A stretch of 64,000 bases of DNA from Liolophura sinensis. Taxonomy: Eukaryota; Mollusca; Polyplacophora; Chitonida; Chitonidae. Of the stretch, positions 24,201-35,000 are shown in pieces (position 1 is the first letter of the stretch; each line of letters opens with the position of its first letter). A program made the translations under genes and the position numbers. The notes below the pieces were generated by a model, which did not search any database, was not told the origin of the DNA, and was given only the letters and a program-made list of their open reading frames with translations. The DNA lies in assembly GCF_032854445.1 (NCBI RefSeq), contig NC_088299.1, forward strand, positions 3,447,001 to 3,511,000, written 5' to 3'.

Positions 24201-27200
24201 AAAGACTGCAAAAGAGTGATGGCCAGAAGCTATTCTGATCAGTAGTACTTTAGAACTTGCTTAATCAGTTTATAGTATTCTAAATTTTTCATAGAAATCA
24301 TGCAAACATAATTGAAAACATACTTTCTGTACTTTGTAGATTACTCACCATGTATGCGAGCATTGATTATCTGCTGACAAAGAACAATTCAGTGTAACTA
24401 TTATGATAGCTGATTTATTTCATTCTTGATTCTTAAATTCTTGGAAATGCAACATTTTCTTATGTCACTGCTTTCCATTTCATATGCTACATATTTTAGC
24501 ATAACAACATTTCAAAAGAATGGTTAGAAAACCCTTCCCTCTCTTCTCCAATTGCCCATTAATGTGCACCTCCTCAAACTTCTGAAATCTTCTTTCATAT
24601 TTTGGAGAATACGGCATTGTCACATCTTCTACATGTAGCTTAGATTTTTTTACTCCACTTGATACGACACTAGTTTAAATATATGGTTGTCTTTGATTCA
24701 CACAAATTTCTGTGGCATTATAAACCCTTGTTGTGGTGTACCAGACTGGTCCGGGTGACGTTAGACTGTGATAGTTGCCCTGTTCAACCTGAAGGTCAAG
24801 ACAATGTCCATGTTGTCGAGGGGAAAGTTGTCGACTTTCGGAAGGAAAAGGCCATTCTTCAGGACATGCATTATCTTCTAGGTAAGAATTGGGAGAAATC
24901 GGTAAATGTCTTCAAAAGATGTTAGACAAGTGTATCTAGACTTTTTTGAAATGTAGGGTGATATCCTACTGGATAAATTTGAGTTTTTGAACCACAAATA
25001 ATATTTTATGGCACTTTACTTATTGCCTCTAAAAATTTAGGTAATTTAATCTAATGCAGTTGTAATTATTCCAGTTTTCATTACAAGGAAATAAAAAAAT
25101 TGTTTGGATGCAAGATTTGAGTAAACTAATGTTTTGTTTGATCCAGGTTTTTGTGTTGATTACAACATTATTTTTCATAGTTCAACTTTGTCAGCATTAA
25201 GTAGTTTAAGGTAGGCTGATCACAGTGTTGACATATTTTGGGTGCTGCTTCAGTGAAACACCATCTGGCATCAGTGCTCATTTCTTATCGTGTACAATGA
25301 TCAGTGTACTAACATTAAAATTTGTGCCCAGTTAAAGGCATTGCCTTTCAATGGCAAGGACATTCTGGGGCTGGGTTTCAAATCTAGGCAAGCTCAGGCA
25401 ATTTAATTTGTAGATTACCCCGGTCTGACTGTTTTGGGGGCCTTTGTGACAATAAGTAGTTGACAATGCTGTGTGACAGTTTGCACAGTTTAAGATCACT
25501 GTCTTCTACCAGGTGGTGGGCATATCTAGAAGTCACATGTGGGACAATTGGTCAGCTACTTGCCAAAAGTCAGTGGTTTTCTATAGGCACTCGTTTCCTC
25601 CATCCATAAAATTTGGTGAGTGAAAAATTGATTACAGCATTATAAAGTAACAATCGAATATATATAAACATTTCTTACATAGTTAGAGATATTCAAATGG
25701 ACATTTCCACATTTTCATTATCATATTGTTTGGAACAGTTCCTGCCACTCCGATTATTGATGTAACTCGTTGTTCACGATCAGAAGACACTGTGGCACTT
25801 GTTGTGTGCCCACCTAAAAACCACCATGACGTGATTGATCAGTATCAGGTCCAGTATTTCTCTGAGGAACAAAAGGCTCTTGGGTTGGAGGTAAGCATAT
25901 ATACCTAGTGGCCGCTAGTGTTAATGTAACAGGCAGCCCCAGTGGTGATCGCATATTGGCAGCTGCAGCTGCAAGTGTATGCACATCCAGTAGTCATGGA
26001 AAGGACATGCTCCATTTCCCAGAGAAGATTTAATTTTTTAAACTATATAGAACGGGCCTTATTGATAAGAAGGGGCCTCTGTGGCTCAGTTGGTTAGCGC
26101 GCTAGCGCAGCGCAATGACCCAGGAGTCTCTCACCAATGCGGCCGCTGTGAGTTCAAGTCCAGCTCATACTGGCTTCCTCTCCGGCCGTACGTGGGAAGG
26201 TCGTGGGTTTCCCCTGGGCTCTGCCCGGTTTCCACCCACAATAATGCTGGCCGCCATTGATAAGGAGGGGCCTCTGTGGTAAAACACCAATCAAATAAAT
26301 AAATAAATAAATATTGATGAGAACTGATGCCATGTGATAGATTTACAGTGTATGGCACGTTGTAATGATTACAAGGCTAAAGTGTCATCAGAAGTGAAAG
26401 CCTTTGCTAATGTCTGTAGAAATTGTCTGACCTGATAGCATAGGCATACTTCTTATGTGATGTTCAAGGGTTGAATGATGCAGATAGGATGTGAATTGTG
26501 GAAGTTTTGATGGAATGCCATCAGAAGAGTAAAAATTCATAGTCTTGATCATTAACCATTTCAAAAAATCAAAGACTTTGGAACAGGATTAGCTATTTAA
26601 AGCAGGGTGTTACATGTTGGATGTTGGCCATGCATTTTTTAAAAAATTTTATGCAGTTGCAAAAGAGGCTATTTTGTTTTGAAGAGTGCTCCCCCTTGTT
26701 TTTTATGACCAGGATCACTTGGAGTTTGGTAACCCACAGGAGGATCGGCAGCTGGTGAAGGGCGTGGCTAATGGTGGATTTCTGGTGCTGTTGATAGAAA
26801 ATCTGTGTCGTGGCACAACCTACTATTTCAGTGTGACAGCCAGTAATGCCACGGGAAAGAGTGCGGCATCAGAAGCTGTGCAGTGCGCCACGCTGCTCCA
26901 CGGGGAGGGGATTGTTCCAGGTGGGTGAGGTGATGTCCTGCGCATTTAAGTGATTTAATCTGATTTTGACCTGATTTCAGTGTTGTACAATGCCACTTAA
27001 AATTTTCACTTACATAACGGTTTTGGATGGAGGAAACTGGAGTACCCAGGGTATACTACTGACCTTTGGCAAGGTCAGTTCAGTGAAGCAAACAAATGTG
27101 TACACAGCACAGGTGACAGGTGGTCACACGAGCAGTGTCAACCGTTCATTGTCACCAACTTCCCTCAAGCAGTGGAAGCGAGGAAATCTGCAAATTACCT

Positions 27201-27836
27201 GTCCAATGCTGGTTTGAACCAGCACTGCGTTTGTCCTAGTGATTGAAAAGCAAGCACCTTTAATCACTTGGCATGACTGGCTGCCCACCTGATTGTGTGG
27301 TGATTGATTGGCCGTGGAGTCTACCAGAATGCACTAATCAGACGATGGTCCATGAAGCTCACCTTAGAATTCAAACTTGAATGCATTAACTCTGTGAAAA
27401 AACATTACAAAATATTTTAGGCATAATTTTCAGTGGCTTATCTAGTTACTCTTAGTTAAATTTGAGCTCTTCTTGTGATCTTCTTTGAAGTATGTTTTCT
27501 GTTGTAGTGCCGGTGATTTTGGACAGCCTGTGCCGTCGCTACACGGCGTCTATCCAGATCTGCAGCTCCAGTCCTCTGGACGTTGTCGCCGATCAAAAAA
27601 TCAGCCATTACCTCTTGTTCAGGGATTCCACAAATAATCGGGCGTACAAGAGCGTGTCCATGTTCGGCCGACAGGAACATCGGGTGTTCGGGCTGGACCC
27701 TAACACAGACTACGATTTCTTGATAATGGCATGCAACCAAAAGGGAGAGAGCCAACTTTCGAATAAAGTCACTCTGCAGACAGAGGTGTCAGCACTTGAA
27801 ATGGTAGAGAATAGCTCTGGTGATGAAAACGTTTGA
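21202..27836 (+). CDS. TRIM-like E3 ligase with two B-boxes, coiled coil and two FN3 domains
   Basis: Eight coding exons: 21202-21837, 22493-22588, 23554-23787, 24130-24152, 24745-24881, 25739-25890, 26713-26920, 27508-27836. Phases agree and all introns are GT-AG. The product has 604 residues. Domains in order: RING (residues 12-52; C12, C15, C27, H29, C32, C36, C48, C51), B-box 1 (from CQLCDAS, about 110-155), B-box 2 (from CTEHGEK, about 165-205), and a coiled coil across exons 2-5 (about 213-370). Two fibronectin type III domains follow (first from VPATPIIDV, exons 6-7; second from VPVILDSLC, exon 8). The protein stops soon after the second FN3; there is no SPRY domain. RING/B-box/coiled-coil proteins are ubiquitin ligases, and class I TRIMs with FN3 often associate with microtubules. 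Substrate is unknown. The RING has C-x3-C after the histidine where C-x2-C is usual. The start context AAGATGG is good. Introns hold MITE and SINE copies; the rest is featureless. Confidence 0.9.
23119..23309. mobile_element. Small inverted-repeat element, second copy at 42972-43106
   Basis: Ends are AATTTTTGTGACA and TATTCCAAAAATT. It shares ATGTAATTGTAGCAGGAACA and TTTAGTTTCTTTTTTCT-type blocks with the copy in PHB2 intron 4, whose ends are a perfect inverted pair. No coding capacity. It lies in TRIM intron 2. Confidence 0.65.
26070..26312 (+). repeat. SINE-A copy with an internal duplication of its own 5' junction
   Basis: Full tRNA-like head (GGCCTCTGTGGCTCAGTTGG, TTAGCGCGCTAGCGCAGCG), B box, body and AAATA tail. 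Flanking repeats are ATTGATAAG (26061-26069) and ATTGATGAG (26313-26321). Near the 3' end the usual GTCGTATAAGTGAAATATTC block is replaced by ATTGATAAGGAGGGGCCTCT + GTGG (26256-26279), a copy of the left flank plus head. TRIM intron 6. Confidence 0.85.
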
Positions 27837-30135
27837 GTGGAGATTTCAGACTTATGAAATCATTGATTTTTGTTGTGCAGTCTTAAGCAGAATATTTCAA
27901 ACGAGATTTCATCAACCAGCTGTTTGGTTGAAGGAGTTGTTTTACCTTGCTCAATACAAAGAACAAGAGTTTTCAGTAAAACCTTATATTAAATTGTGCA
28001 CATGTGTTTGTGACTGCTTCGAAACATTACTCTGGATCTTGTTTGAAATTTTCAACCAGATTCGATAGAATAATTCTGTACGTTTGTGTGTAGACATTTG
28101 TGGAAATTTTAACAGCCTGTACTTTCCCTGTTATTTCAAAAATCCTCATTCCTGCATTTGTGCAAGTGCTTTTCCAAAATATACAATAGCATAGAATACA
28201 GGTGAGATGCTGGAATCTCCCAATGCCATAGGAATGGGAGAGTATGGATGTGGCTCTGATGGGCTACACAGAGGTGCAAAAACATGCACTTGATTGAACC
28301 CTGTAGTGCTTGTGTACCATGTACATGTGTTATTTATAAGAAATACACATACAGCTGTCCTGGGCTGTGGAAAAGAACAACAGAGTACATGTACATTGCT
28401 GTTTTGGTAATCCTGTATGTCCTAAGAGCGGTGTAAACTGATGGGAATTGAGATAATTGAATTGCTGTACTAAATCTTGGCATCATATTAAAAACATTGA
28501 CACAAAAGTTTTCTGTCGATTCCACTTTTCCTGGTGTGACATCGTGCCGAAACACTTGGCATCACCTATTGCTGAGGTAAAGCCACAGATGACATAGTAC
28601 TTTCATATGCACTGCGACATTTCATTCCACAATAACTGACTTACTTGATGTCATATCTGCCTCATGGGTCATCACGTAAGGAATATCGTCACGCTGCAAC
28701 ATGAAAATTTTACAGAAACTGCCAAAGATTTTGTTTTTGAGGACTTTTCATTTATAGGGGTTAATTGTAGTTCTTTGTAAATCTTTGGAACAGTAGCATT
28801 AGCTGTGTTCCGTAAAGTTTCCTGCTTATGATTTTAATATTTCCGGCCGGTTTCACGTGGGACTGAAGTAGCACTATAAAGGCAGAACTGTCCCCATTGG
28901 TATTTCTCTTGTATGAATCTTTTAACAAATTCACGTATCTGTGTATGTAGTATTTAGTGTGGATGTACATTTGTGACCCATGATTTTCACGAGTCATGCT
29001 CATGTATGTAATACAGGCTCTGATCCAAAACAGGTAAATGCAGATATATATATTGGTGAGGTAAATGACATGACCACAGATTCTGCCTAGTCACTTTTCA
29101 GTATTTATTCATGGATAGAATTATAATGTATTTTGAAATGTGATATGAAAACTTACCAAAGTTATATTAACATTGTGACTTAGACGTAGTACAGTGTATA
29201 TGCAATTTCCATTCTGTACATACTGAAGATATTATAGCTTTAAATTACATTTTTTATTGAAGAGTTTTATTCTAGATCACAGTAACTTTCATTATTATGT
29301 ATTATAATTCCATTACTTTGTTTTTTTGAAGTTTTATTTTTTGATAGAATGAGGATGATCTCAAAATGCATCATACGTAGTCAAATTTTAATTTATTGCT
29401 ACATTTGAAATGTATCTACATTTCCACATAGTGAACAAAGTATGTATACAACAGTATATAGATGCATTTTAGCATTGTGTCCTACGTTGTTGTAGAATTG
29501 AGTGAGGCATAGTGAGTTAATGAGCTAGGCATGTGATGCACATGCAAGTCTTGAGTACGGCGTATAAAACCAATCAGGTATAGAAATATTGTGTGAAAAG
29601 AATGAAAGGCAAATATGCCTGTGGTTCAGCATGTACAAGCAATTCGCACCTGATGTTCCGTTACAAAAATTGGACTGCGGTACCATTGGAAAAGTTGTGT
29701 AAGTCATGATGGGCATTGTGATTACTAAATAGCAAACATGCCTGAAAACTTAAAAGTAACTACATGTAGCAACATTAGTTTTTATTTATTAAAAAATTTA
29801 GACCCTTTACAAATGGTCTTGGATTTTAGAGTGTTTAACGCTTTTAAGGTGTTATATGGTGTTACTGCTGTTCAAGACTTTTGAAAATTTGATTTGCCAG
29901 ATTGTTCAAGTGTCAGATATTTTGTTTCGTGTTTTTTCAAAGGCGTACGTTAACACATTTCATGAACATTTCTGTCCAGGTCATTTTATATTCCTTTGTA
30001 CTTTAACACCCTCATCCGCCAACTTGTTGAGGGGGAAAGGGAACCCAAATGTTACATTTTAAAGCTGGCCTTTGAAATTTCATGTCAACAAAAATTGATT
30101 TCTTGAATAAAGGTTTTCACTGTTGACAAAGTTGT
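27837..30135 (+). other. Probable 3' UTR/flank of the TRIM gene with a polyadenylation signal
   Basis: AT-rich DNA with no convincing gene. An AATAAA at about 30106-30111, followed by a T/G-rich stretch (GACAAAGTTGTTGTGTTGAT), is a good candidate poly(A) site, but nearer variants cannot be excluded. A short SINE-A tail fragment (CTTGAGTACGGCGTATAAAA) lies at 29552-29580. Confidence 0.45.
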
Positions 30136-30280
30136 TGTGTTGATGTATTTATTGGAATGCCTCATTGGAACCCTATGCTAAAGACATTTGATTGGACACC
30201 AGGCCCAGTCACAGTGATCTGGCCCATCCCTACATCCTGTCATTGGCCCATTCTCTAATGTTGTGTATCATGTCAGGATA

Positions 30281-30636
30281 GGGGAGTTTCGAGTTCGAGA
30301 TCTTTTGTCGATGAAGGTAGAAAAAGTCCCCCTGTATCATGTGACCTGTCAAAAACATTAGGCAACTATATTTGATCACATGAGCGTCTGAAAAACAGCG
30401 TCTGGAAAACAAAAAGTCATTTAGAATAGATGAATGGATAAAATTGAGAATCTGAACGTTTGTGAACTAGGGAAGTTTCTAAAGCAAAGAAGTGCCCTTT
30501 GTGCCTCTCAAGAAGGGTAAGACAGGTGATCAGTAAATTAATGTCAACAACAGTTGCCTAACATTTTTTCACAAGTCACCTGACACAGTAGGACTGTTTT
30601 GCCTTTGTCGACAAGAGTTCCAACTCGAAACTCCCC
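30281..30636. mobile_element. MITE, 356 bp, long terminal inverted repeats, TA target duplication
   Basis: The left end reads GGGGAGTTTCGAGTT then CGAGATCTTTTGTCGA. The reverse complement of the right end reads GGGGAGTTTCGAGTT then GGAACTCTTGTCGA; the similarity continues for about 50 bp. TA flanks both ends (30279-30280 and 30637-30638). There is no open frame of note. The structure fits a non-autonomous Tc1/mariner-type element by its TA target, but no autonomous partner is seen here. A degenerate internal relative lies at 2090-2350. Confidence 0.85.
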
Positions 30637-30694
30637 TATTGCTGAGTTTCCCAATTTTTCTGATTTATGGTTGGAGAAACACAAGTAAACCACA

Positions 30695-30905
30695 GGGGCC
30701 GATTTCACAAAGCCATTTTTGAGTCAAAATTGGAAACCTCCTCACGAGGCTTTGTTTTGTTAATGAAAGCTAAAATTTTGAGACATTTGCCTGAAGATGA
30801 CAATGATGAGGTGGACAGAATTTTACATTCCCAAGTCCAAAAATAAGCTTTAACACGGTATTTTACATTTTGACAAGTCAGAAATTGCTTTGTGAAATCG
30901 GTCCC
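30695..30905. mobile_element. MITE-like element, about 211 bp
   Basis: Left end GGGGCCGATTTCACAAAGCC then ATTTTTGAGT. The reverse complement of the right end is GGGACCGATTTCACAAAGCA then ATTTCTGACT. The inverted ends match over about 28 bp with few changes. It is non-coding and only about 60 bp from the previous MITE. Confidence 0.8.
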
Positions 30906-31955
30906 AGAATTTTGTCAGATACCTGACAATTTCCTAACATGTCAACAAGTTTTCATTTATATACACTGGTGAACAGGTTCATTGTTGTGAAAACAGGAGT
31001 AAACCACCGACCTTTGGCGAGTTACTCTCCAACCTTTCCACAAATGGTCCTCAGTGAATTTCATGTAAAACCACACAAGTGAGAACTGTCAAGCGTTGGA
31101 ACCACTGTCACCATGGAAGCAGGTAAATCTCGAAAATTCCCAACAATGAGATTAAACCAGCATCTTGCATGATCTAGCTATATCCTTTTACCTCAACAAG
31201 ACTTTAAATGGTCAGAGTTCAAACAAAAATTTGAGTTTTATTGTACTTTAAGAATTTATGCACAATAACAGGTACTCCACTTGTTCCACAACAACAAAAA
31301 AACAATTTAACCACACTGACTCTGGTGCCTGCATGATGAGATTTCACAGAGAGAAATTCTGGGATCAATAAGTATCATAATGACTGTAGGATGTGCAGTC
31401 TTCTGATATAAAGCCCACTCACATTTGTTCTGTGGCCATTATTTAGACAAAATGTCATGAGAGTTTACAGCACATGGGTTCAGGGCGCTAATTTTCACTC
31501 CAGGTACATGTATGGGACTTGACCTACCAGTGACATGAAAGATTTGTTTTATACAAATTTTACATTGCAATTTATATTCCCTTCTCCTTTAACTCTGATG
31601 GCAAAGAAGAAAACTGAGGAACTAAAAATAACAAGTGCCACTTTTAAAATGTTGGTGTTTTGTTAGCCATAGGAAGCCGGTTCAACTTTAAACTTCAAAG
31701 GCCAGTGGTAACTGGCCACAGCTGCTCTGTTGTAGAGAGTGTAGTGGCGCACAGCCTGAAATGTGAATGTGGCCTGTGATCAAATGTGAAATGATCACAC
31801 ACTAATCATTTCAATGGCACCATAATTACTGCATCAGCAAACAGTACTGGTTACTATAATATTTTTTCACTGCATAAAGAGATGTCACCATACTTCAGTT
31901 ATCTCCAAACTCTTGAATTGAAGTATAGTATGTAATGTGCTTTATCTTTGTCTTG
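30906..31955. other. Intergenic, convergent side of TRIM and MRPL47
   Basis: No gene, RNA or clear repeat recognised in about 1 kb of AT-rich sequence between the TRIM gene (plus) and MRPL47 (minus). Confidence 0.6.
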
Positions 31956-31959
31956 TTTT

Positions 31960-32058
31960 ATTTATTTATTTATTGGATTGGTGTTTTACGCCGTACTCAA
32001 GAATATTTCACTTATAAGACGGCAGCCAGGATTATGGTGGGTGGAAACGGTGTCCTCT
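31960..32058 (-). repeat. SINE-A tail fragment forming the MRPL47 3' flank
   Basis: Tail and body end of SINE-A in sense on the minus strand, starting 14 bp after the MRPL47 stop codon. Its tail supplies several overlapping AATAAA words on the minus strand (about 31960-31976), roughly 95-110 bases past the stop. Confidence 0.85.
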
Positions 32059-32071
32059 TGTTTTACAACCA

Positions 32072-35000
32072 CTACCATCCTTCTTTTGGCGGATCCTCAA
32101 TGTCAATATGTGGAAAGCGCTTCCTTAACTCTGCAATGCGACGCTTCTCCTTGGCATGTGCGCGATGGCGATCTTTACGGAGTTTTTCCGCGTACAGATG
32201 AATGTACTTTCCTCGTATCTTCGTGTAAGGTGGGTGCAATGCCTTGTGCATTTTGTTCATGAAAGGCGGGATGAAATGCTCTCTGGTCTGCCGTTTTACT
32301 TTCAGTCCTAATATGTTTCTGTCTTCTACTATTTCGGGTTTTCCAGTCTTGCCAGTTTCCAAAAGGTTATAAGCTTCATTCCTTTCGTCCACGACTGACA
32401 ACAAATTCTTCATACTCTCGTCCACCTGTGGACAGTAACAGATACAGACCAAAATTACAAGGCAATTTCCTTTGGGCATCACATTTCATTACAGATTTGA
32501 TTTCTTGACCAACTTGAGAAACTTTGATTTCCAATACTGACAACTATCTGAAGTCCAATAAAAACGAAGAAAAATGAGACTTGGCCATTCCCAACTTAAG
32601 GCGTCTAGCCCCAGTGCTCTACAAACTCCTCAGTACAATCAGCTTAACGGAGAATCAAGATGGATGTATTTCGTGATAATGATTGCACTTGTTTTCAAAA
32701 ATTTCTAAAATTGAAAGTAACTGTTTTAGCAGGAGTTGAAGCATAAACTAAGGTATGCACTAAGGAAAGGATTCCTATTTCTAGGGTAGATACAAGAGAA
32801 ACAGGAGATGAACTCTAAACGTATTTATTTATTTATTTTATCGGTGTTTTACGCCGTACTCAAAAATATTTCACTTATACGACAGCAGCCAGCATTATGG
32901 TGGGAGGAAATCGGGCATAGTCTGGGGACAACCCACGACCATCTGCAGGTTGCTGGAAGACCTTCCCACGTATGTGAGTTCAAGTCCAGCATGAGCTGGA
33001 CTTGAACTCACAACGACCGCATTGGTGTAAACATATTGTAGCCTCTGTATCTATGTATTTACTGTAAATTCAAATGGCATCTACAAAACAACTATATGTA
33101 CATGTAGGTATATGCAGCTGTTGTTGCAACCTAGACATGTGCATGCATGGGAAGACAACATTGTACTCAGCCATTACCGTAATATTAAGAAAAAACTGTC
33201 CAAATTCACAATGGGACAAAAAAAAAAAAAAACAGGACATAATGACCTGAAACTTGATCTGTGATTTCATGGTAAAATCATGTACCAAGTTTCAATTCCA
33301 TGATAAGCCATCATGAAAAAAAAAACAAAAAAAACTCCCTAACCAACCTACCCTTTTTTCCAACTCATATTCTTGGCAATGGGTTATGCCCAACAAAAGA
33401 TTTTTTGGGCACAGTATGGGAAGTAGTGTCAAGTACCCACCTTGTCTAGTCTCTCTGGACTGGGGAACAATTCACAGGCCCTCTTATACTCATGCTCCAT
33501 CGTCATCAACATGTTGCGCTCCTTCAACAGTACGTACCTAAACAAAGGCAGAATTATCTGAATCATCTGTCAAGTTACAAGTTATCATATGTATTAACAG
33601 AAAACATTTGTTGTCCTAGCACACTTATTTGCAGGTTCAAAAATATTTAGATATGCCACTTATATCATAGCTGCACAATCTTCAGTCGCAGACACTGCCA
33701 CACGCCAACGTGGCGAGAAACACAATGCAGCATGCCGATATAAAGCATGCCGCATACCTATTGCTGGTCAAATCCATGTTATAACATCTTCCCTTTCCAT
33801 CGCTACACACAATTTTATTGGATGTTTTCTACGGAGATGGATTTGATCAGGTAGAGGCATGTGGACTGCTTTTCTGCGCTGCAATCAGCACTTTGGTAAA
33901 TATTTAGATATTTCGACATGCCATGACGACGGCTGCTTAACCCCTGATCAGATACCCCATCACCATGGCGTGTCCAAATACTTACTAGTCAGTGTACTCA
34001 GACCAGAAAATCAAGCCTCTGTCAAGCATCTTGGGACAAATTATTGTGATGAGAAACATGTGCTTGGTTATTCTAGGCAGCTGAATTTACGCTCAGGGTT
34101 ATGAGTCACATGTAATTTTACACTACATTACAGAATGGGAAAAGAAATGAACATTACTTAGTAGGTATAGTAACTTTAGGTACGGTCATTTTCCTATAGC
34201 TGGTATAAACAAATTATAGTTGACTTACATCTATATGCATTAGCGGGGGCCTCCTTGGCTCAGTTGGTTAGCGCGCTAGCGCAGCGTAATGTCCCAGGAG
34301 TCTCTCACCAATGCGGTCGCTGTGAGTTCAAGTCCAGCTCATGCTGGCTTCCTCTCCCGTCGTAAGTGGGAAGGTTCGCCAGCAACCTGCGGATGGTCGT
34401 TGGTTTCCACCCACCATAATGCTGGCCGCCGTCGTATAAGTGAAATATTCTTGAGTACGGCGTAAAACACCAATCAAATAAATAAATAAATATGCATTAG
34501 CAACAAAATTAGTGGGCTAACTGATGTTAATTATTCTACACAGTACATAGTTCAGAGTTTTTTAGATTTTCATCAAAACAATGACCAATCTTATAACATC
34601 TCACCATAACTTGTGTAGGTCCTCATTGCTTTTGATACGTAATTCATCCAGCTTCCATGGTCGACCTGGAAAGATGTGAGAGAGTTATTCCCCTTACTAA
34701 GATACCATGCACTGGTGGGGCTCCTAGGAGGAGCTCAAGGTGGGGGAACATAGTGTTCACTTAAACTAAATCCACTGCTGCCTCCTACTTCCTAGCAACA
34801 GCTATTGCTCACTAGCTGTATTCTCATGCAAAGCACTATTAAAGCAACAACTTGTAGCTAAAAGTCTGTAATGGAAATAAAGTTTCTTTACAGAGTGTCA
34901 GCATACTATATTCAGTATCTCAGATGGGTTCTGTAGTCTGTTTATAGATTAAAATACATGTGCCCAGCTGCTTCTCCATTTCAAGGTATTCAAGGTACTA

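Noticed and set aside
26073-26165. tRNA-like sequence (A box and B box) at the start of SINE-A copies
   Set aside because: It is repeated across the window with a fixed non-tRNA body and tail and flanked by target duplications, so it is a SINE head and not a tRNA gene.
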